This document shows, one piece after another, positions 19,995 through 31,782 of a DNA stretch of 64,000 bases. The notes below the pieces were generated by a model. That model was not told the origin of the DNA. It saw nothing but the letters and a program-made list of their open reading frames with translations, and did not search any database. The translations under genes and the position numbers were made by a program. Source of the DNA: an uncultured Buttiauxella sp. (GTDB lineage Bacteria; Pseudomonadota; Gammaproteobacteria; Enterobacterales; Enterobacteriaceae); NCBI GenBank assembly GCA_946480445.1, contig CAMLJN010000009.1:1-64000 (forward strand), in the 5' to 3' direction. The stretch's first letter is position 1, and each line of letters opens with the position of its first letter.

Positions 19995-22900
19995 TTGAGC
20001 CAGGAATACACCGAAGATAAAGAAGTCACATTGAGGAAACTCAGCAGTGGGCGCCGGTTGCTTGAGGCGTTGCTGATTCTTGTTGCCATTTTTGCCGTCT
20101 ATTTGATGGCCGCTTTACTGAGCTTTAATCCGTCCGATCCAAGCTGGTCGCAGACGGCGTGGCATGAACCTATCCATAATTTGGGTGGCGCGCCGGGCGC
20201 CTGGCTTGCTGACACCCTGTTTTTCATCTTTGGCGTCATGGCCTACACCATCCCGGTGATTATTATCGGCGCGTGTTGGTTCACCTTCCGCCAGCGCGGC
20301 AGCGAAGATTATATCGACTACTTCGCCGTTTCGTTACGCCTGATAGGCGTGCTGGCGATGGTCCTCACTTCCTGTGGGCTGGCCGCCATCAATGCGGATG
20401 ATATCTGGTATTTTGCCTCCGGCGGCGTGATCGGCAGCCTGCTCAGCACGGCTATGATGCCGTTGCTAAACAGCAGCGGAGGAACCATTGCTCTGCTGTG
20501 CGTCTGGGCCGCAGGTTTAACGCTGTTTACCGGCTGGTCGTGGGTGAGCATCGCTGAGAAACTGGGCAGCGCCGTCTTAACGGTACTGACGTTCGCCAGC
20601 AACCGGACGCGCCGGGACGACACCTGGCAGGACGATGATTATGATGACGACGATGAGCATGATGAAGACCACGATGATGAACACGAACCGCTAAGGGAGA
20701 AGCGTGAGTCTCGTCGTGCCAGAATTTTACGCGGCGCGCTGGCACGCAAGCAGCGCGTATCCGAGAAGTTTGCCAATCCTATCGCAAGGAAGACCGATGA
20801 GGCGCTGTTCTCCGGAAAACGCATGGACGATGACGAAGATGATGTCTTGTTCACCGCACGTGGCGTTGCAGCCGATGCTGATGATGTGCTGTTCTCCGGC
20901 AATAAAGCGACGCTTCCGGAAGCCGAAGAGTACGATCCGCTGTTAAATGGACCTTCTATTACGGCGCCCGTTGCCGCTGCCGCAGCGGCAACAATGGTGA
21001 ACCCATCTTATGCTGCGCCGGTTGCGCCGGTGGCTCCTATGCCATCGGTACAAACCCCAGCACCGGAGACGCAAACCAGCCCCGGCATAGCCTGGGAACC
21101 TGCGCCGACTACGGTAACGCCTGAACCGGTGATTGCCCCGGCGCCGGAAAATTATACCTCGCCACGTCCGGCGGCCCAGCAGGTCCCGCAGGAAACGACC
21201 AGCCACTGGTCGGAGACCGTCGCGCCTGTGGCCGAAGCGGCTTATCAGCCTGAGCCGGTGGAAGAAGTTAAACCTGCGCGTCCCCCGCTTTACCATTTTG
21301 AAGAAGTTGAAGAGCAGCGTGCCCGCGAAAGAGAGCAGCTTGCGGCCTGGTATCAGCCTGTTGAGGAGCCAAAACCGACGCCTTACGAGCGAGTCTCTGC
21401 TCAGTCGGCGCCTCCTGCGGCCGCGCCGGAGATACCCGCTGAGTCAGCGACACCAGCGGTTGCGCCGGTTGTACAGGAAGCCGCAAAAGCGGCGACCACG
21501 GCAGCGGCCTTTACCCCTGTCTTCGGCATTGCCAGCGACGCCCCTCGCGCCCAGGTGAAAGAGGGTATCGGCCCACAGCTGCCGCGTCCAAATCGGGTGC
21601 GAGTTCCGACCCGTCGTGAACTGGCCTCTTACGGCATTAAACTGCCGTCACAGCGCATGGCTGAGCAACAGGCTCGCGAAGAAGAACGTCGGCAGAATGG
21701 TGATTATGGCGATGACTTGAGCGATGACCGTGCAGATCGCCTCCAGCAGCACGAGCTGGCGCGTCAGTTCTCCGCGCAACAGCAGCAGCGCTACGGGGAA
21801 GAGTACGAAGAAGAGCCGCTGTCTCAGGAAGACGAAGAGGCGGCAGAGCAGGCCGAACTGGCTCGCCAGTTTGCCGCTCAGCAGCATCAGCGTTATGAGC
21901 AGACCACATCGCCTTCCGGCGCGCCTTTCTCGCTGGACGATTTTGACTTCTCACCGATGAAAGAGCTGGTCGATGAAGGCCCAAGCGAGCCGCTGTTTAC
22001 GCCAGGGATTGTTGAAGAGCCTGCGCCGGTTGCGCACGCTCAGCAGCAAGCACATCAAGGGTATGCTCAGCAGCCTGCGCCGGACGCCTATCAGGCTCCC
22101 GCTCAGCATCAGGCCTATCAACCCCAGCAGCCCGCGGCCGTACAGCCGCAGGAAAGCCTGATTCACCCGTTCCTGATGCGCAACGGTGACGATCGCCCGC
22201 TGCAAAAACCAACCACGCCGCTGCCTTCGTTGGATCTGCTGACTTCGCCTCCGGCGGAAGTGGAGCCGGTCGATACCTTCGCGCTGGAGCAGATGGCGCG
22301 TCTGGTTGAAGCTCGTCTGGCGGATTACCGCATTAAAGCGGACGTGGTGGATTACTCTCCTGGCCCGGTTATCACGCGCTTCGAGCTTGATTTAGCCCCC
22401 GGCGTTAAAGCTGCCCGTATCTCTAACCTGTCCCGCGATCTGGCGCGTTCACTGTCTACGGTAGCGGTGCGTGTGGTCGAGGTGATTCCTGGCAAGCCAT
22501 ACGTTGGCCTGGAATTGCCGAATAAAAAGCGTCAGACCGTCTATCTGCGTGAAGTGCTGGACTGTGCGAAATTCCGCGAAAGCGCGTCTCCGCTGACCGT
22601 GGTGCTGGGCAAAGACATCGGCGGTGAGTCGGTGGTTGCCGATCTCGCGAAAATGCCGCACCTGCTGGTGGCGGGGACGACGGGTTCGGGTAAGTCGGTT
22701 GGCGTGAATGCCATGATCCTCAGCATTCTGTATAAGGCGACGCCGGAAGAAGTTAAATTCATTATGATCGACCCGAAAATGCTCGAACTGTCGGTCTATG
22801 AAGGCATTCCACACCTGTTGACCGAAGTGGTCACCGATATGAAAGATGCGGCCAACGCTCTGCGCTGGAGCGTCAATGAAATGGAACGCCGCTATAAGCT

Positions 22901-23696
22901 GATGTCGGCCCTCGGCGTGCGTAACCTTGCCGGTTACAACGAACGCGTGCTGGAAGCTGAACGCATGGGCCGCCCGATTCCCGATCCGTTCTGGAAGCCG
23001 GGTGACAGCATGGACGCCACGCATCCGATGCTTGAAAAACTGCCTTATATCGTGGTGCTGGTGGATGAGTTTGCCGACCTGATGATGACGGTGGGTAAAA
23101 AAGTCGAAGAGCTGATTGCTCGCCTGGCGCAGAAAGCGCGTGCGGCGGGTATTCACCTGGTGCTTGCCACTCAGCGTCCTTCGGTTGATGTTATCACCGG
23201 GCTTATCAAGGCGAACATTCCAACGCGTATCGCGTTTACCGTGTCGAGCAAAATTGACTCCCGCACGATCCTCGATCAGGGCGGCGCGGAATCTCTGCTT
23301 GGCATGGGGGATATGCTCTACTCCGGTCCAAACTCCACCACGCCGGTGCGCGTTCACGGGGCATTCGTACGCGATCAGGAAGTGCACGCGGTTGTGCAGG
23401 ACTGGAAAGCCCGCGGCCGTCCGCAGTATATCTCCGCCATTACTTCCGATAACGAAGGTGAAGGCGGTGCAGGCGGAGGGCTGGATGGCGATGAAGAACT
23501 CGATCCGCTGTTTGATCAGGCCGTGGCTTTCGTTGTTGAGAAACGCAAAGCATCCATTTCCGGCGTGCAGCGTCAGTTCCGTATCGGCTATAACCGGGCG
23601 GCGCGTATCGTTGAACAGATGGAAGCGCAGGGCATCGTGAGTCCACAAGGGCATAACGGTAACCGGGAAGTGCTGGCCCCGCCGCCCTTTGAATAA
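19995..23696 (+). CDS. ftsK: DNA translocase FtsK
   Basis: The start is TTG 19995 ([13 protein letters not shown]), as in E. coli, with GGAG 8 nt upstream. The 1233 residues comprise four membrane helices (about 1-200), an acidic stretch ([17 protein letters not shown]), a Pro/Gln/Ala-rich linker (about 210-745) and the motor. Walker A is GTTGSGKS (894-901), Walker [11 protein letters not shown] (about 1018), and the C-terminal gamma winged helix ([13 protein letters not shown]) reads KOPS. FtsK joins the divisome and pumps DNA to resolve dimers at dif with XerCD. E. coli FtsK has 1329 residues; the difference lies in the linker, which lacks its long QQPQQPV repeat. Confidence 0.98.
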   Translation: MSQEYTEDKEVTLRKLSSGRRLLEALLILVAIFAVYLMAALLSFNPSDPSWSQTAWHEPIHNLGGAPGAWLADTLFFIFGVMAYTIPVIIIGACWFTFRQRGSEDYIDYFAVSLRLIGVLAMVLTSCGLAAINADDIWYFASGGVIGSLLSTAMMPLLNSSGGTIALLCVWAAGLTLFTGWSWVSIAEKLGSAVLTVLTFASNRTRRDDTWQDDDYDDDDEHDEDHDDEHEPLREKRESRRARILRGALARKQRVSEKFANPIARKTDEALFSGKRMDDDEDDVLFTARGVAADADDVLFSGNKATLPEAEEYDPLLNGPSITAPVAAAAAATMVNPSYAAPVAPVAPMPSVQTPAPETQTSPGIAWEPAPTTVTPEPVIAPAPENYTSPRPAAQQVPQETTSHWSETVAPVAEAAYQPEPVEEVKPARPPLYHFEEVEEQRAREREQLAAWYQPVEEPKPTPYERVSAQSAPPAAAPEIPAESATPAVAPVVQEAAKAATTAAAFTPVFGIASDAPRAQVKEGIGPQLPRPNRVRVPTRRELASYGIKLPSQRMAEQQAREEERRQNGDYGDDLSDDRADRLQQHELARQFSAQQQQRYGEEYEEEPLSQEDEEAAEQAELARQFAAQQHQRYEQTTSPSGAPFSLDDFDFSPMKELVDEGPSEPLFTPGIVEEPAPVAHAQQQAHQGYAQQPAPDAYQAPAQHQAYQPQQPAAVQPQESLIHPFLMRNGDDRPLQKPTTPLPSLDLLTSPPAEVEPVDTFALEQMARLVEARLADYRIKADVVDYSPGPVITRFELDLAPGVKAARISNLSRDLARSLSTVAVRVVEVIPGKPYVGLELPNKKRQTVYLREVLDCAKFRESASPLTVVLGKDIGGESVVADLAKMPHLLVAGTTGSGKSVGVNAMILSILYKATPEEVKFIMIDPKMLELSVYEGIPHLLTEVVTDMKDAANALRWSVNEMERRYKLMSALGVRNLAGYNERVLEAERMGRPIPDPFWKPGDSMDATHPMLEKLPYIVVLVDEFADLMMTVGKKVEELIARLAQKARAAGIHLVLATQRPSVDVITGLIKANIPTRIAFTVSSKIDSRTILDQGGAESLLGMGDMLYSGPNSTTPVRVHGAFVRDQEVHAVVQDWKARGRPQYISAITSDNEGEGGAGGGLDGDEELDPLFDQAVAFVVEKRKASISGVQRQFRIGYNRAARIVEQMEAQGIVSPQGHNGNREVLAPPPFE

Positions 23697-23706
23697 CCGC
23701 CCAGCA

Positions 23707-23731
23707 AAAGAGCCGCCTATGCGGCTTTTTT
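23707..23731 (+). terminator. ftsK terminator
   Basis: AGCCGC-CTAT-GCGGCT is preceded by A residues and followed by six T, 14 nt after the ftsK stop. Confidence 0.85.
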
Positions 23732-23859
23732 GCAAAGAAGGGTAAATTACCGGAAAATCAGCTTTTTCTTCTGTTGCTCCGCTTTGGCTCTGCACTAGAG
23801 TGGGTAGCAGAAGGGCCATTGTGCCATCGCACAGTGCATGTGAATTCAGAGGGAAAATA

Positions 23860-24471
23860 ATGAAAAAGATCGTATTGGCCTGCGCTTTGTTGACTACCTT
23901 TGCCGCCACCAGCGTTTGGGCTGATGCCGCAGGCGACCTGAAGAGCCGCCTGGATAAGGTGAGCAGCTTCCACGCCAGCTTCACACAGAAAGTGACCGAT
24001 GGCAGCGGGGCTGCGGTGCAGGAAGGCCAGGGAGATCTGTGGGTGAAGCGCCCAAATCTCTTTAACTGGCATATGACCCAGCCGGATGAAAGCATTCTGG
24101 TTTCTGACGGTAAAACTCTGTGGTTCTACAACCCGTTTGTTGAGCAAGTCAGCGCGACCTGGCTGAAAGATGCCACCAGCAATACGCCGTTTATGCTTAT
24201 TGCACGTAATCAGGCCAGCGACTGGCAGCAGTACAATATCAAACAAACCGGCGACGACTTTTTACTGACGCCGAAAACCAGCGCCGGAAACCTCAAGCAG
24301 TTTACGATTAACGTCGGGCGCGATGGCACCATCCATCAGTTTAGTGCGGTAGAGCAGGACGATCAGCGCAGCAGCTACGCTCTGCAAACTCAGCAAAACG
24401 GTTCCGTGGATATGACTAAGTTTACGTTCACTCCGCCAAAAGGCGTGACGGTGGACGATCAGCGTAAGTAG
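23860..24471 (+). CDS. lolA: LolA, periplasmic lipoprotein carrier
   Basis: ATG 23860 ([11 protein letters not shown]) gives 203 residues, as in E. coli; the open frame begins 20 codons earlier without homology. The signal peptide ends at Ala21 (TSVWA / DAAG). The mature part keeps [26 protein letters not shown] and the C-terminal GVTVDDQRK. LolA takes lipoproteins from LolCDE and hands them to LolB at the outer membrane. rarA begins 8 nt after the stop. Confidence 0.98.
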   Translation: MKKIVLACALLTTFAATSVWADAAGDLKSRLDKVSSFHASFTQKVTDGSGAAVQEGQGDLWVKRPNLFNWHMTQPDESILVSDGKTLWFYNPFVEQVSATWLKDATSNTPFMLIARNQASDWQQYNIKQTGDDFLLTPKTSAGNLKQFTINVGRDGTIHQFSAVEQDDQRSSYALQTQQNGSVDMTKFTFTPPKGVTVDDQRK

Positions 24472-24479
24472 AGGTCTGA

Positions 24480-25826
24480 GTGGGCAATCTGTCGCTCGAT
24501 TTTTCTGATAATACCTTTCAACCTCTGGCCGCTCGTATGCGGCCAGAGAATTTAGCGCAGTATATCGGCCAGCAGCATCTTTTAGCCGCCGGGAAGCCGT
24601 TGCCGCGGGCGATTGAAGCGGGTCATCTTCACTCGATGATTTTATGGGGGCCGCCTGGCACCGGTAAAACGACGCTTGCGGAAGTGATTGCCCGCTACGC
24701 TAATGCTGATGTCGAACGCATTTCGGCCGTAACCTCAGGCGTAAAAGAGATACGCGAGGCTATCGAGCGGGCGCGGCAGAACCGCAACGCCGGACGCCGG
24801 ACTATCCTCTTTGTCGACGAAGTACACCGCTTCAATAAAAGCCAGCAGGATGCCTTTCTGCCGCACATTGAAGACGGCACCATTACCTTTATCGGTGCCA
24901 CGACCGAAAACCCCTCTTTTGAACTGAATTCCGCACTGCTGTCCAGGGCGCGTGTTTATCTTCTTAAATCGCTGACCGTCGATGATATTGAGCAGGTCCT
25001 TGATCAGGCGATGAACGACGGCGAACGGGGCTATGGCAAGCAGAGCGATCTGGTTTTACCGGATGAAACCCGGCGGGCTATCGCTGAGCTGGTGAATGGT
25101 GACGCACGTCGTGCCCTTAATACGCTGGAAATGATGGCCGATATGGCCGAGAGCGACGCGAAGGGAAAACGTGTCCTGCAAACCGTGTTGCTGACAGAAA
25201 TCGCCGGGGAACGCAGTGCGCGCTTCGATAATAAAGGCGATCGCTTCTACGATCTCATCTCAGCTCTGCATAAATCAGTCCGTGGTTCATCGCCGGATGC
25301 GGCGCTGTACTGGTACGCGCGCATTATCACCGCCGGGGGCGATCCGCTTTATGTCGCACGTCGCCTGCTCGCCATTGCTTCTGAGGATGTGGGCAATGCC
25401 GATCCTCGGGGAATGCAGGTCGCGATATCCGCATGGGACTGTTTCACCCGGGTGGGTCCGGCTGAAGGTGAGCGGGCTATTGCCCAGGCTATCGTTTATC
25501 TGGCATGTGCGCCTAAAAGCAATGCCGTTTACACCGCCTTTAAAGCGGCAATGGCCGATGCGCGCGAGCGCCCGGATTATGATGTTCCGGTCCATCTGCG
25601 TAACGCGCCTACCAAATTGATGAAGGAAATGGGGTATGGGCAGGAGTACCGCTATGCCCATGACGAACCGAATGCCTATGCCTCAGGCGAGGTTTACTTC
25701 CCGCAGGAAATGGCACAAACGCGCTACTACCGCCCCACAAACAGAGGTCTTGAAGGGAAGATTGGCGAAAAGCTCGCCTGGCTTGCTGAACAGGATCAAA
25801 ATAGCCCGACAAAACGCTACCGCTAA
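24480..25826 (+). CDS. rarA: RarA (MgsA), replication-associated AAA+ ATPase
   Basis: It starts with GTG 24480 ([16 protein letters not shown]) and has 448 residues. Walker A is GPPGTGKTT (about 58), Walker [11 protein letters not shown], sensor ATTENPSF, and a clamp-loader-like C-terminal half contains [15 protein letters not shown]. RarA works at stalled forks and interacts with SSB. The 8-nt gap to lolA implies co-transcription, the arrangement seen in E. coli. Confidence 0.97.
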   Translation: MGNLSLDFSDNTFQPLAARMRPENLAQYIGQQHLLAAGKPLPRAIEAGHLHSMILWGPPGTGKTTLAEVIARYANADVERISAVTSGVKEIREAIERARQNRNAGRRTILFVDEVHRFNKSQQDAFLPHIEDGTITFIGATTENPSFELNSALLSRARVYLLKSLTVDDIEQVLDQAMNDGERGYGKQSDLVLPDETRRAIAELVNGDARRALNTLEMMADMAESDAKGKRVLQTVLLTEIAGERSARFDNKGDRFYDLISALHKSVRGSSPDAALYWYARIITAGGDPLYVARRLLAIASEDVGNADPRGMQVAISAWDCFTRVGPAEGERAIAQAIVYLACAPKSNAVYTAFKAAMADARERPDYDVPVHLRNAPTKLMKEMGYGQEYRYAHDEPNAYASGEVYFPQEMAQTRYYRPTNRGLEGKIGEKLAWLAEQDQNSPTKRYR

Positions 25827-25898
25827 TGCAGGCGTTGCGGTAAGGTTAGCAACACTATCTGTGCGGTCGCAGGCTGTGGCCGCATCCCCTTCATTTAA

Positions 25899-27212
<1,314 letters not shown>

Positions 27213-27239
27213 GCATTAAAATGCTGAATGATTCCTGTT

Positions 27240-27263
27240 AAGCGCCTGCGGGCGCTTTTTTTA
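27240..27263 (+). terminator. serS terminator
   Basis: AAGCGCC-TGCG-GGCGCTT is followed by a run of T, 27 nt after the stop. Confidence 0.92.
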
Positions 27264-27303
27264 TGCCATTTAAACGCTAATGGCAGTAGATAAACTGCCT
27301 TCT

Positions 27304-27317
27304 TTGACGCCAGACAA
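27304..27317 (+). promoter_or_regulatory. Candidate FNR site of the dmsABC promoter
   Basis: TTGACGCCAGACAA followed by TAA closely resembles the E. coli dmsA FNR site as I remember it (TTGATACCGAACAA then TAA) and matches 7 of 10 consensus positions. If FNR sits at -41.5, transcription would begin near 27352, leaving about 210 nt of leader. This fits anaerobic induction. Confidence 0.65.
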
Positions 27318-27564
27318 TAACCTCTACCCCCAAAGAAGTATCATCCTCGCCAGAAAGTGGGTGATGATAGTCATAATTATATCTCTCAAGATTTTTATCA
27401 TTTGGCCGCCGTGATTGACATGACGCGACACGACGGGACAATCAGCATAACTCTACTTATTCCCGACACTCCTTTCTTCCTTTGGCTGCGCTTTGGATAA
27501 GCACCCTTTGGGGTTTACGCCACGGCCAGCTCTTGTTAACTGTGAGCAAATCAAGTGGGTCCCT

Positions 27565-30009
27565 ATGAAAGAGAAAACCCCTAACGCGCTGCTGACCGCG
27601 CAGGTAAGCCGCCGTAAGCTGGTGAAAACCACGGCTATCGGTGGGCTTGCTGCCGCGAGTAGCGCCTTCTCCTTACCCTTCTCCCGGATGGCCTTTGCCC
27701 AAACGCCAGCAGGCACCGTTAGCGACGCCGGAAAAGTTATCTGGAGCGCCTGTACGGTGAACTGCGGCAGCCGCTGTCCACTGCGTATGCACGTGGTTGA
27801 CGACGAAATTAAATATGTTGAAACCGACAATACGGGTGATGACGACTACGAGGGTTTGCATCAGGTCCGTGCTTGCCTGCGTGGTCGCTCAATGCGTCGT
27901 CGTGTCTATAATGCCGACCGTCTCAAATACCCGATGAAGCGCCTTGGCCTGCGTGGCGAAGGAAAGTTTGAGCGGATCAGCTGGGACGAAGCCTTCGATA
28001 CCATCGCCAACAGTATGAAGGCCATTATTAAAGAGTACGGTAACGAAGCCATTTACCTGAACTACGGTACGGGCACGCTTGGCGGTACGTTGACGCGCTC
28101 CTGGCCGCCGGGTTCCACGTTAATTGCGCGCCTGATGAACTGCGTGGGCGGTTATCTGAACCACTATGGCGACTACTCCACGGCGCAGATCGCCGCCGGT
28201 CTGAATTACACCTACGGTGGCTGGGCCGACGGCAACAGCCCGTCAGATATTGAAAACAGTCAGCTGGTCGTGCTGTTTGGTAATAATCCGGGTGAGACGC
28301 GCATGAGCGGCGGCGGGGTGACTTACTATCTTGAGCAGGCTCGCGAGAAATCGAATGCCCGCATGATTATCATCGATCCCCGCTATACCGATACCGGAGC
28401 CGGACGTGAAGATGAGTGGATCCCAATCCGCCCCGGCACCGATGCGGCACTGATCTCCGCGCTGGCGTGGGTGATGATCGATGAGAACCTGGTTGACCAG
28501 CCATTCCTGGATAAATACTGCGTCGGTTACGATGAAAAAACGATGCCCGCAGGCGCACCCGCTAACGGTCACTACAAAGCCTATATTCTTGGCGAAGGGA
28601 AGGATGGCATAGCGAAGACCCCTGAGTGGGCATCGGCTATCACGGGTATTCCTGTCGATCGTATAGTCAAGCTGGCGCGAGAAATTGCCACGGCGAAACC
28701 GGCATTTATCAGCCAGGGCTGGGGGCCGCAGCGTCATTCAAACGGTGAGCTGGTATCACGCGCTATTGCCATGCTGTCCATTTTGACCGGCAATGTGGGG
28801 ATCCACGGCGGCAACAGCGGGGCCAGAGAAGGGTCTTACAGCCTGCCGTTTGTGCGTATGCCAACGCTTGAAAATCCTGTGCAGACCAGTATTTCCATGT
28901 TCCTGTGGACGGACGCGATTGAACGCGGCCCGGAGATGACCGCCACCCGTGACGGCGTTCGCGGCAAAGAGAAGCTGGATGTACCGATCAAGATGGTCTG
29001 GAACTATGCCAGTAACTGTCTGATTAACCAGCACTCTGAAATCAACCGCACCCACGACATTCTGCAGGATGAGAAGAAGTGCGAAATGATCGTGGTGATA
29101 GATAACCACATGACTTCGTCGGCTAAATACGCTGATATTCTGCTGCCGGACTGCACGGCCTCCGAGCAGATGGACTTCTGCCTCGACGCCTCCTGCGGGA
29201 ATATGTCGTACGTTATTTTTGCCGACCAGGCAATCAAACCGCGTTTTGAATGCAAAACCATCTACGAGATGACCACCGAGCTTGCCAAACGTCTCGGCGT
29301 GGAGCAGAAGTTCACCGAAGGCCGTACTCAGGAAGGCTGGATGCGCCATCTTTATGAACAGTCCCGGGAAGCGATTCCGGGTCTGCCGGAGTTCGACGAA
29401 TTCCGCAAGCAGGGCATCTACAAGCAGCGCGATCCTGAAGGCCACCACGTTGCTTACAAGGCGTTCCGTGAAGATCCGGCGGCGAATCCGCTGACTACCC
29501 CTTCCGGCAAGATAGAGATCTATTCGGCTGAACTGGCCGATATTGCTGCCACCTGGCAACTCGCTGAAGGCGATGTCATTGACCCGCTGCCGGTCTACAG
29601 CCCAGGCTTTGAAAACTACGGCGATCCGTTAAGCGAGAAATGGCCATTGCAAATGACGGGCTTCCATTACAAAGCCCGCACTCACTCTACCTACGGTAAC
29701 GTTGAAGTGCTCAAGGCGGCCTGCCGCCAGGAAATGTGGATCAACCCGCTGGATGCGCAAAAACGGGGTATCGCCAACGGCGATATGGTGCGTATTTTCA
29801 ACGGCCGGGGCGAAGTTCGCATTCCTGCCAAAGTCACTCCGCGCATCATTCCTGGCGTTGTCGCGCTCGGGGAAGGGGCCTGGTATAACCCGGATGCCAA
29901 TCGCATTGACCATGCCGGGAGTATCAACGTGTTAACGACCCAACGCCCGTCTCCGCTGGCGAAAGGTAACCCATCCCACAGCAACCTGGTTCAGGTCGAG
30001 AAGGCGTAA
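27565..30009 (+). CDS. dmsA: DMSO reductase catalytic subunit DmsA
   Basis: ATG 27565 gives 814 residues, the E. coli length; the frame is open for 24 codons before it, without homology. A twin-arginine signal (SRRKLVKTTAIGG, residues 15-27) ends near AFA/QT (45/46). The [4Fe-4S] motif CTVNCGSRC (63-71) and the molybdopterin domains (GPQRHSNGE, NYASNCLINQH, TGFHYK) follow. DmsA reduces DMSO and N-oxides as a terminal anaerobic acceptor. dmsB starts 10 nt after the stop. Confidence 0.98.
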   Translation: MKEKTPNALLTAQVSRRKLVKTTAIGGLAAASSAFSLPFSRMAFAQTPAGTVSDAGKVIWSACTVNCGSRCPLRMHVVDDEIKYVETDNTGDDDYEGLHQVRACLRGRSMRRRVYNADRLKYPMKRLGLRGEGKFERISWDEAFDTIANSMKAIIKEYGNEAIYLNYGTGTLGGTLTRSWPPGSTLIARLMNCVGGYLNHYGDYSTAQIAAGLNYTYGGWADGNSPSDIENSQLVVLFGNNPGETRMSGGGVTYYLEQAREKSNARMIIIDPRYTDTGAGREDEWIPIRPGTDAALISALAWVMIDENLVDQPFLDKYCVGYDEKTMPAGAPANGHYKAYILGEGKDGIAKTPEWASAITGIPVDRIVKLAREIATAKPAFISQGWGPQRHSNGELVSRAIAMLSILTGNVGIHGGNSGAREGSYSLPFVRMPTLENPVQTSISMFLWTDAIERGPEMTATRDGVRGKEKLDVPIKMVWNYASNCLINQHSEINRTHDILQDEKKCEMIVVIDNHMTSSAKYADILLPDCTASEQMDFCLDASCGNMSYVIFADQAIKPRFECKTIYEMTTELAKRLGVEQKFTEGRTQEGWMRHLYEQSREAIPGLPEFDEFRKQGIYKQRDPEGHHVAYKAFREDPAANPLTTPSGKIEIYSAELADIAATWQLAEGDVIDPLPVYSPGFENYGDPLSEKWPLQMTGFHYKARTHSTYGNVEVLKAACRQEMWINPLDAQKRGIANGDMVRIFNGRGEVRIPAKVTPRIIPGVVALGEGAWYNPDANRIDHAGSINVLTTQRPSPLAKGNPSHSNLVQVEKA

Positions 30010-30019
30010 GGAGTAGCAG

Positions 30020-30637
30020 ATGAGCGTACAGTATGGATTTTATATTGATTCCAGCCGCTGCACCGGCTGCAAAACCTGCGAGCTGGCCTGCAAGGATTAT
30101 AAGAATTTAGGCCCGGACGTCAGCTTCCGCCGCATTTATGAATATGCAGGCGGGGACTGGACGGAAAACAACGGCGTCTATCAGCAGAACGTGTTCGCCT
30201 ACTATCTGTCAATTGCCTGTAACCATTGCGAAGATCCGGCGTGCACCAAAGTTTGCCCGAGCGGCGCCATGCACAAGCGTGAAGATGGTTTTGTCGTGGT
30301 CAACGAAGAGGTCTGCATCGGCTGCCGTTACTGCCATATGGCCTGTCCTTACGGCGCGCCACAGTACAACGAGCAAAAAGGCCATATGACCAAATGCGAT
30401 GGTTGCTATGACCGCGTGGCTGATGGCAAAAAACCGATCTGCGTCGAGTCCTGCCCGCTGCGTGCGCTGGACATGGCTCCGATCGACGAGCTGCGCAATA
30501 AATATGGCGAACAGGCGGCTATTGCTCCGCTGCCGTCGGCGCACTTCACCAAACCGAATATCGTCATTAAACCTAACGCCAACAGCCGCCCTTGTGGGGA
30601 TAAAACCGGTTATCTGGCTAACCCGAAGGAGGTGTGA
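30020..30637 (+). CDS. dmsB: DMSO reductase iron-sulfur subunit DmsB
   Basis: The 205-residue ferredoxin-like protein has four cysteine clusters: CTGCKTCELAC, CNHCEDPACTKVC, CIGCRYCHMAC and CDGCYDRVADGKKPIC followed by VESC. These bind four [4Fe-4S] centres carrying electrons from DmsC to DmsA. AAGGAG is upstream, and the stop is one nucleotide before the dmsC ATG. Confidence 0.98.
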   Translation: MSVQYGFYIDSSRCTGCKTCELACKDYKNLGPDVSFRRIYEYAGGDWTENNGVYQQNVFAYYLSIACNHCEDPACTKVCPSGAMHKREDGFVVVNEEVCIGCRYCHMACPYGAPQYNEQKGHMTKCDGCYDRVADGKKPICVESCPLRALDMAPIDELRNKYGEQAAIAPLPSAHFTKPNIVIKPNANSRPCGDKTGYLANPKEV

Positions 30638-30638
30638 G

Positions 30639-31499
30639 ATGGGTAACGGATGGCATGAATGGCCGCTGATGATCTTTACCGTGCTCGGCCAGTGCGTGGC
30701 GGGCGGTTTTATCGTTATGGCGCTGGCGCTAATGACAGGTATTCGTGACCGGCAGCAGAAAAAGCGCGTGGAGTGGACGATGATCGTGCTTTGGGTGCTG
30801 ATGGGCATTGGCTTTATGGCCTCTGTGCTGCACCTGGGGTCGCCGCTGCGTGCCTTTAACTCGCTTAACCGAATCGGTGACTCTGCGCTGAGCAACGAGA
30901 TTGCCAGCGGCTCGCTGTTCTTTGCCGTGGGCGGATTCTGGTGGCTGATTACCGTGCTGGGCAAAATGCCTGCCGGGTTAGGCAAGCTGTGGATGATGCT
31001 TACGATGGTTCTGGGCGTGGTGTTCGTCTGGATGATGTGCCGCGTCTATCTGATAGACACCGTGCCGACATGGGATAGCGTATGGACTCCGCTGAACTTC
31101 TTCCTGACGATGTTTATCGGTGGTCCGCTGCTCGGTTGTCTGCTGCTTCGCAGCGCAGGTGTGAGCGGCTGGGGAATGCGTATTCTGCCGGTGATTACCC
31201 TGGTGGCACTGGTTATCAGCGCTGTTGTGGTGTTGCTACAAGGCATGTCGCTGGCAACCATTCACAGCTCTATTCAGCAGGCCGCAGCGCTGATCCCGCA
31301 GTACGGCTCACTGATGGCGTGGCGTATGCTATTGCTGGCGGGGGCGCTGGTGTGTTGGATTGTGCCGCAGCTCAAAGGTCGCCAGCCTGGCGAAGGCATC
31401 CTGATCCTCGCTTTCGTGCTGGTTCTGGCCGGTGAGTTAATCGGTCGCGGTGTGTTCTACGGTCTGCATATGACGGTCGGCATGGCGATAGCCAGCTAA
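30639..31499 (+). CDS. dmsC: DMSO reductase membrane anchor DmsC
   Basis: ATG 30639 (MGNGWHEWPLMIFTVLGQ), with GGAGG 8 nt upstream, gives 286 residues. Eight hydrophobic segments fit the DmsC menaquinol-oxidising anchor; HLGSPLRAFNSLNRIGDS and GRGVFYG are family stretches. The open frame reaches 80 codons back into dmsB, but that part is only the shadow of dmsB. E. coli has ycaC next; it is missing here. Confidence 0.97.
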   Translation: MGNGWHEWPLMIFTVLGQCVAGGFIVMALALMTGIRDRQQKKRVEWTMIVLWVLMGIGFMASVLHLGSPLRAFNSLNRIGDSALSNEIASGSLFFAVGGFWWLITVLGKMPAGLGKLWMMLTMVLGVVFVWMMCRVYLIDTVPTWDSVWTPLNFFLTMFIGGPLLGCLLLRSAGVSGWGMRILPVITLVALVISAVVVLLQGMSLATIHSSIQQAAALIPQYGSLMAWRMLLLAGALVCWIVPQLKGRQPGEGILILAFVLVLAGELIGRGVFYGLHMTVGMAIAS

Positions 31500-31504
31500 G
31501 GCCA

Positions 31505-31540
31505 TGAAACCAGGCGCGGCTTCGGACGCGTCTGGTTTCA
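31505..31540. other. Hairpin just after dmsC
   Basis: TGAAACCAG / CTGGTTTCA with inner CGCG / CGCG and a GCTTCGGA loop forms a long stable stem 5 nt past the stop. No T tract follows, so it may protect the mRNA 3' end rather than terminate. Confidence 0.6.
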
Positions 31541-31637
31541 GATAAGCAAATATCCCTCCGTCTGACCATGAAATTTTTCATCCATCGCGCTGCGATTAAT
31601 TTGCAGAGATCTCATCAAAAACAGGGAGATAGCTTTT

Positions 31638-31660
31638 AAGCGTGCTGCACGCTTCGTTTT
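31638..31660 (+). terminator. Candidate terminator downstream of dmsC
   Basis: The palindrome AAGCGTGC-T-GCACGCTT is preceded by T and A residues and followed by CGTTTTAT. It lies about 140 nt after dmsC. Confidence 0.6.
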
Positions 31661-31719
31661 ATAGATAAGTTTTTCAAATCGACGGGCGGCAATTCGTGCG
31701 AGGCCCCGTCAGCGCTGGA

Positions 31720-31748
31720 TTGACAATAGTTTTGCCGGTGGCAGAATG
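31720..31748 (+). promoter_or_regulatory. Possible ycaD promoter
   Basis: TTGACA (31720-31725) is a perfect -35 box, but the hexamer 17 nt later (AGAATG) is a poor -10. It is located 35 nt before the ycaD start. Confidence 0.35.
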
Positions 31749-31782
31749 CGCACAAATTTCCTCTCTTCCTCGCGGTTTTTAC

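Noticed and set aside
20640-20690. Acidic Asp/Glu/His run in FtsK as a frameshift or repeat artefact
   Set aside because: The frame continues into normal FtsK sequence on both sides, and E. coli FtsK has a similar acidic stretch at this point.
22449-24095. 548-codon open frame antisense to ftsK and lolA
   Set aside because: It spans two real genes and their terminator, is low in hydrophobic pattern and has no ribosome binding site or similarity I recognise.
25285-25300. REP-like GCCGGATGCGGCG in rarA
   Set aside because: It is in-frame coding sequence (SPDAAL) matching RarA, not an intergenic palindromic unit.
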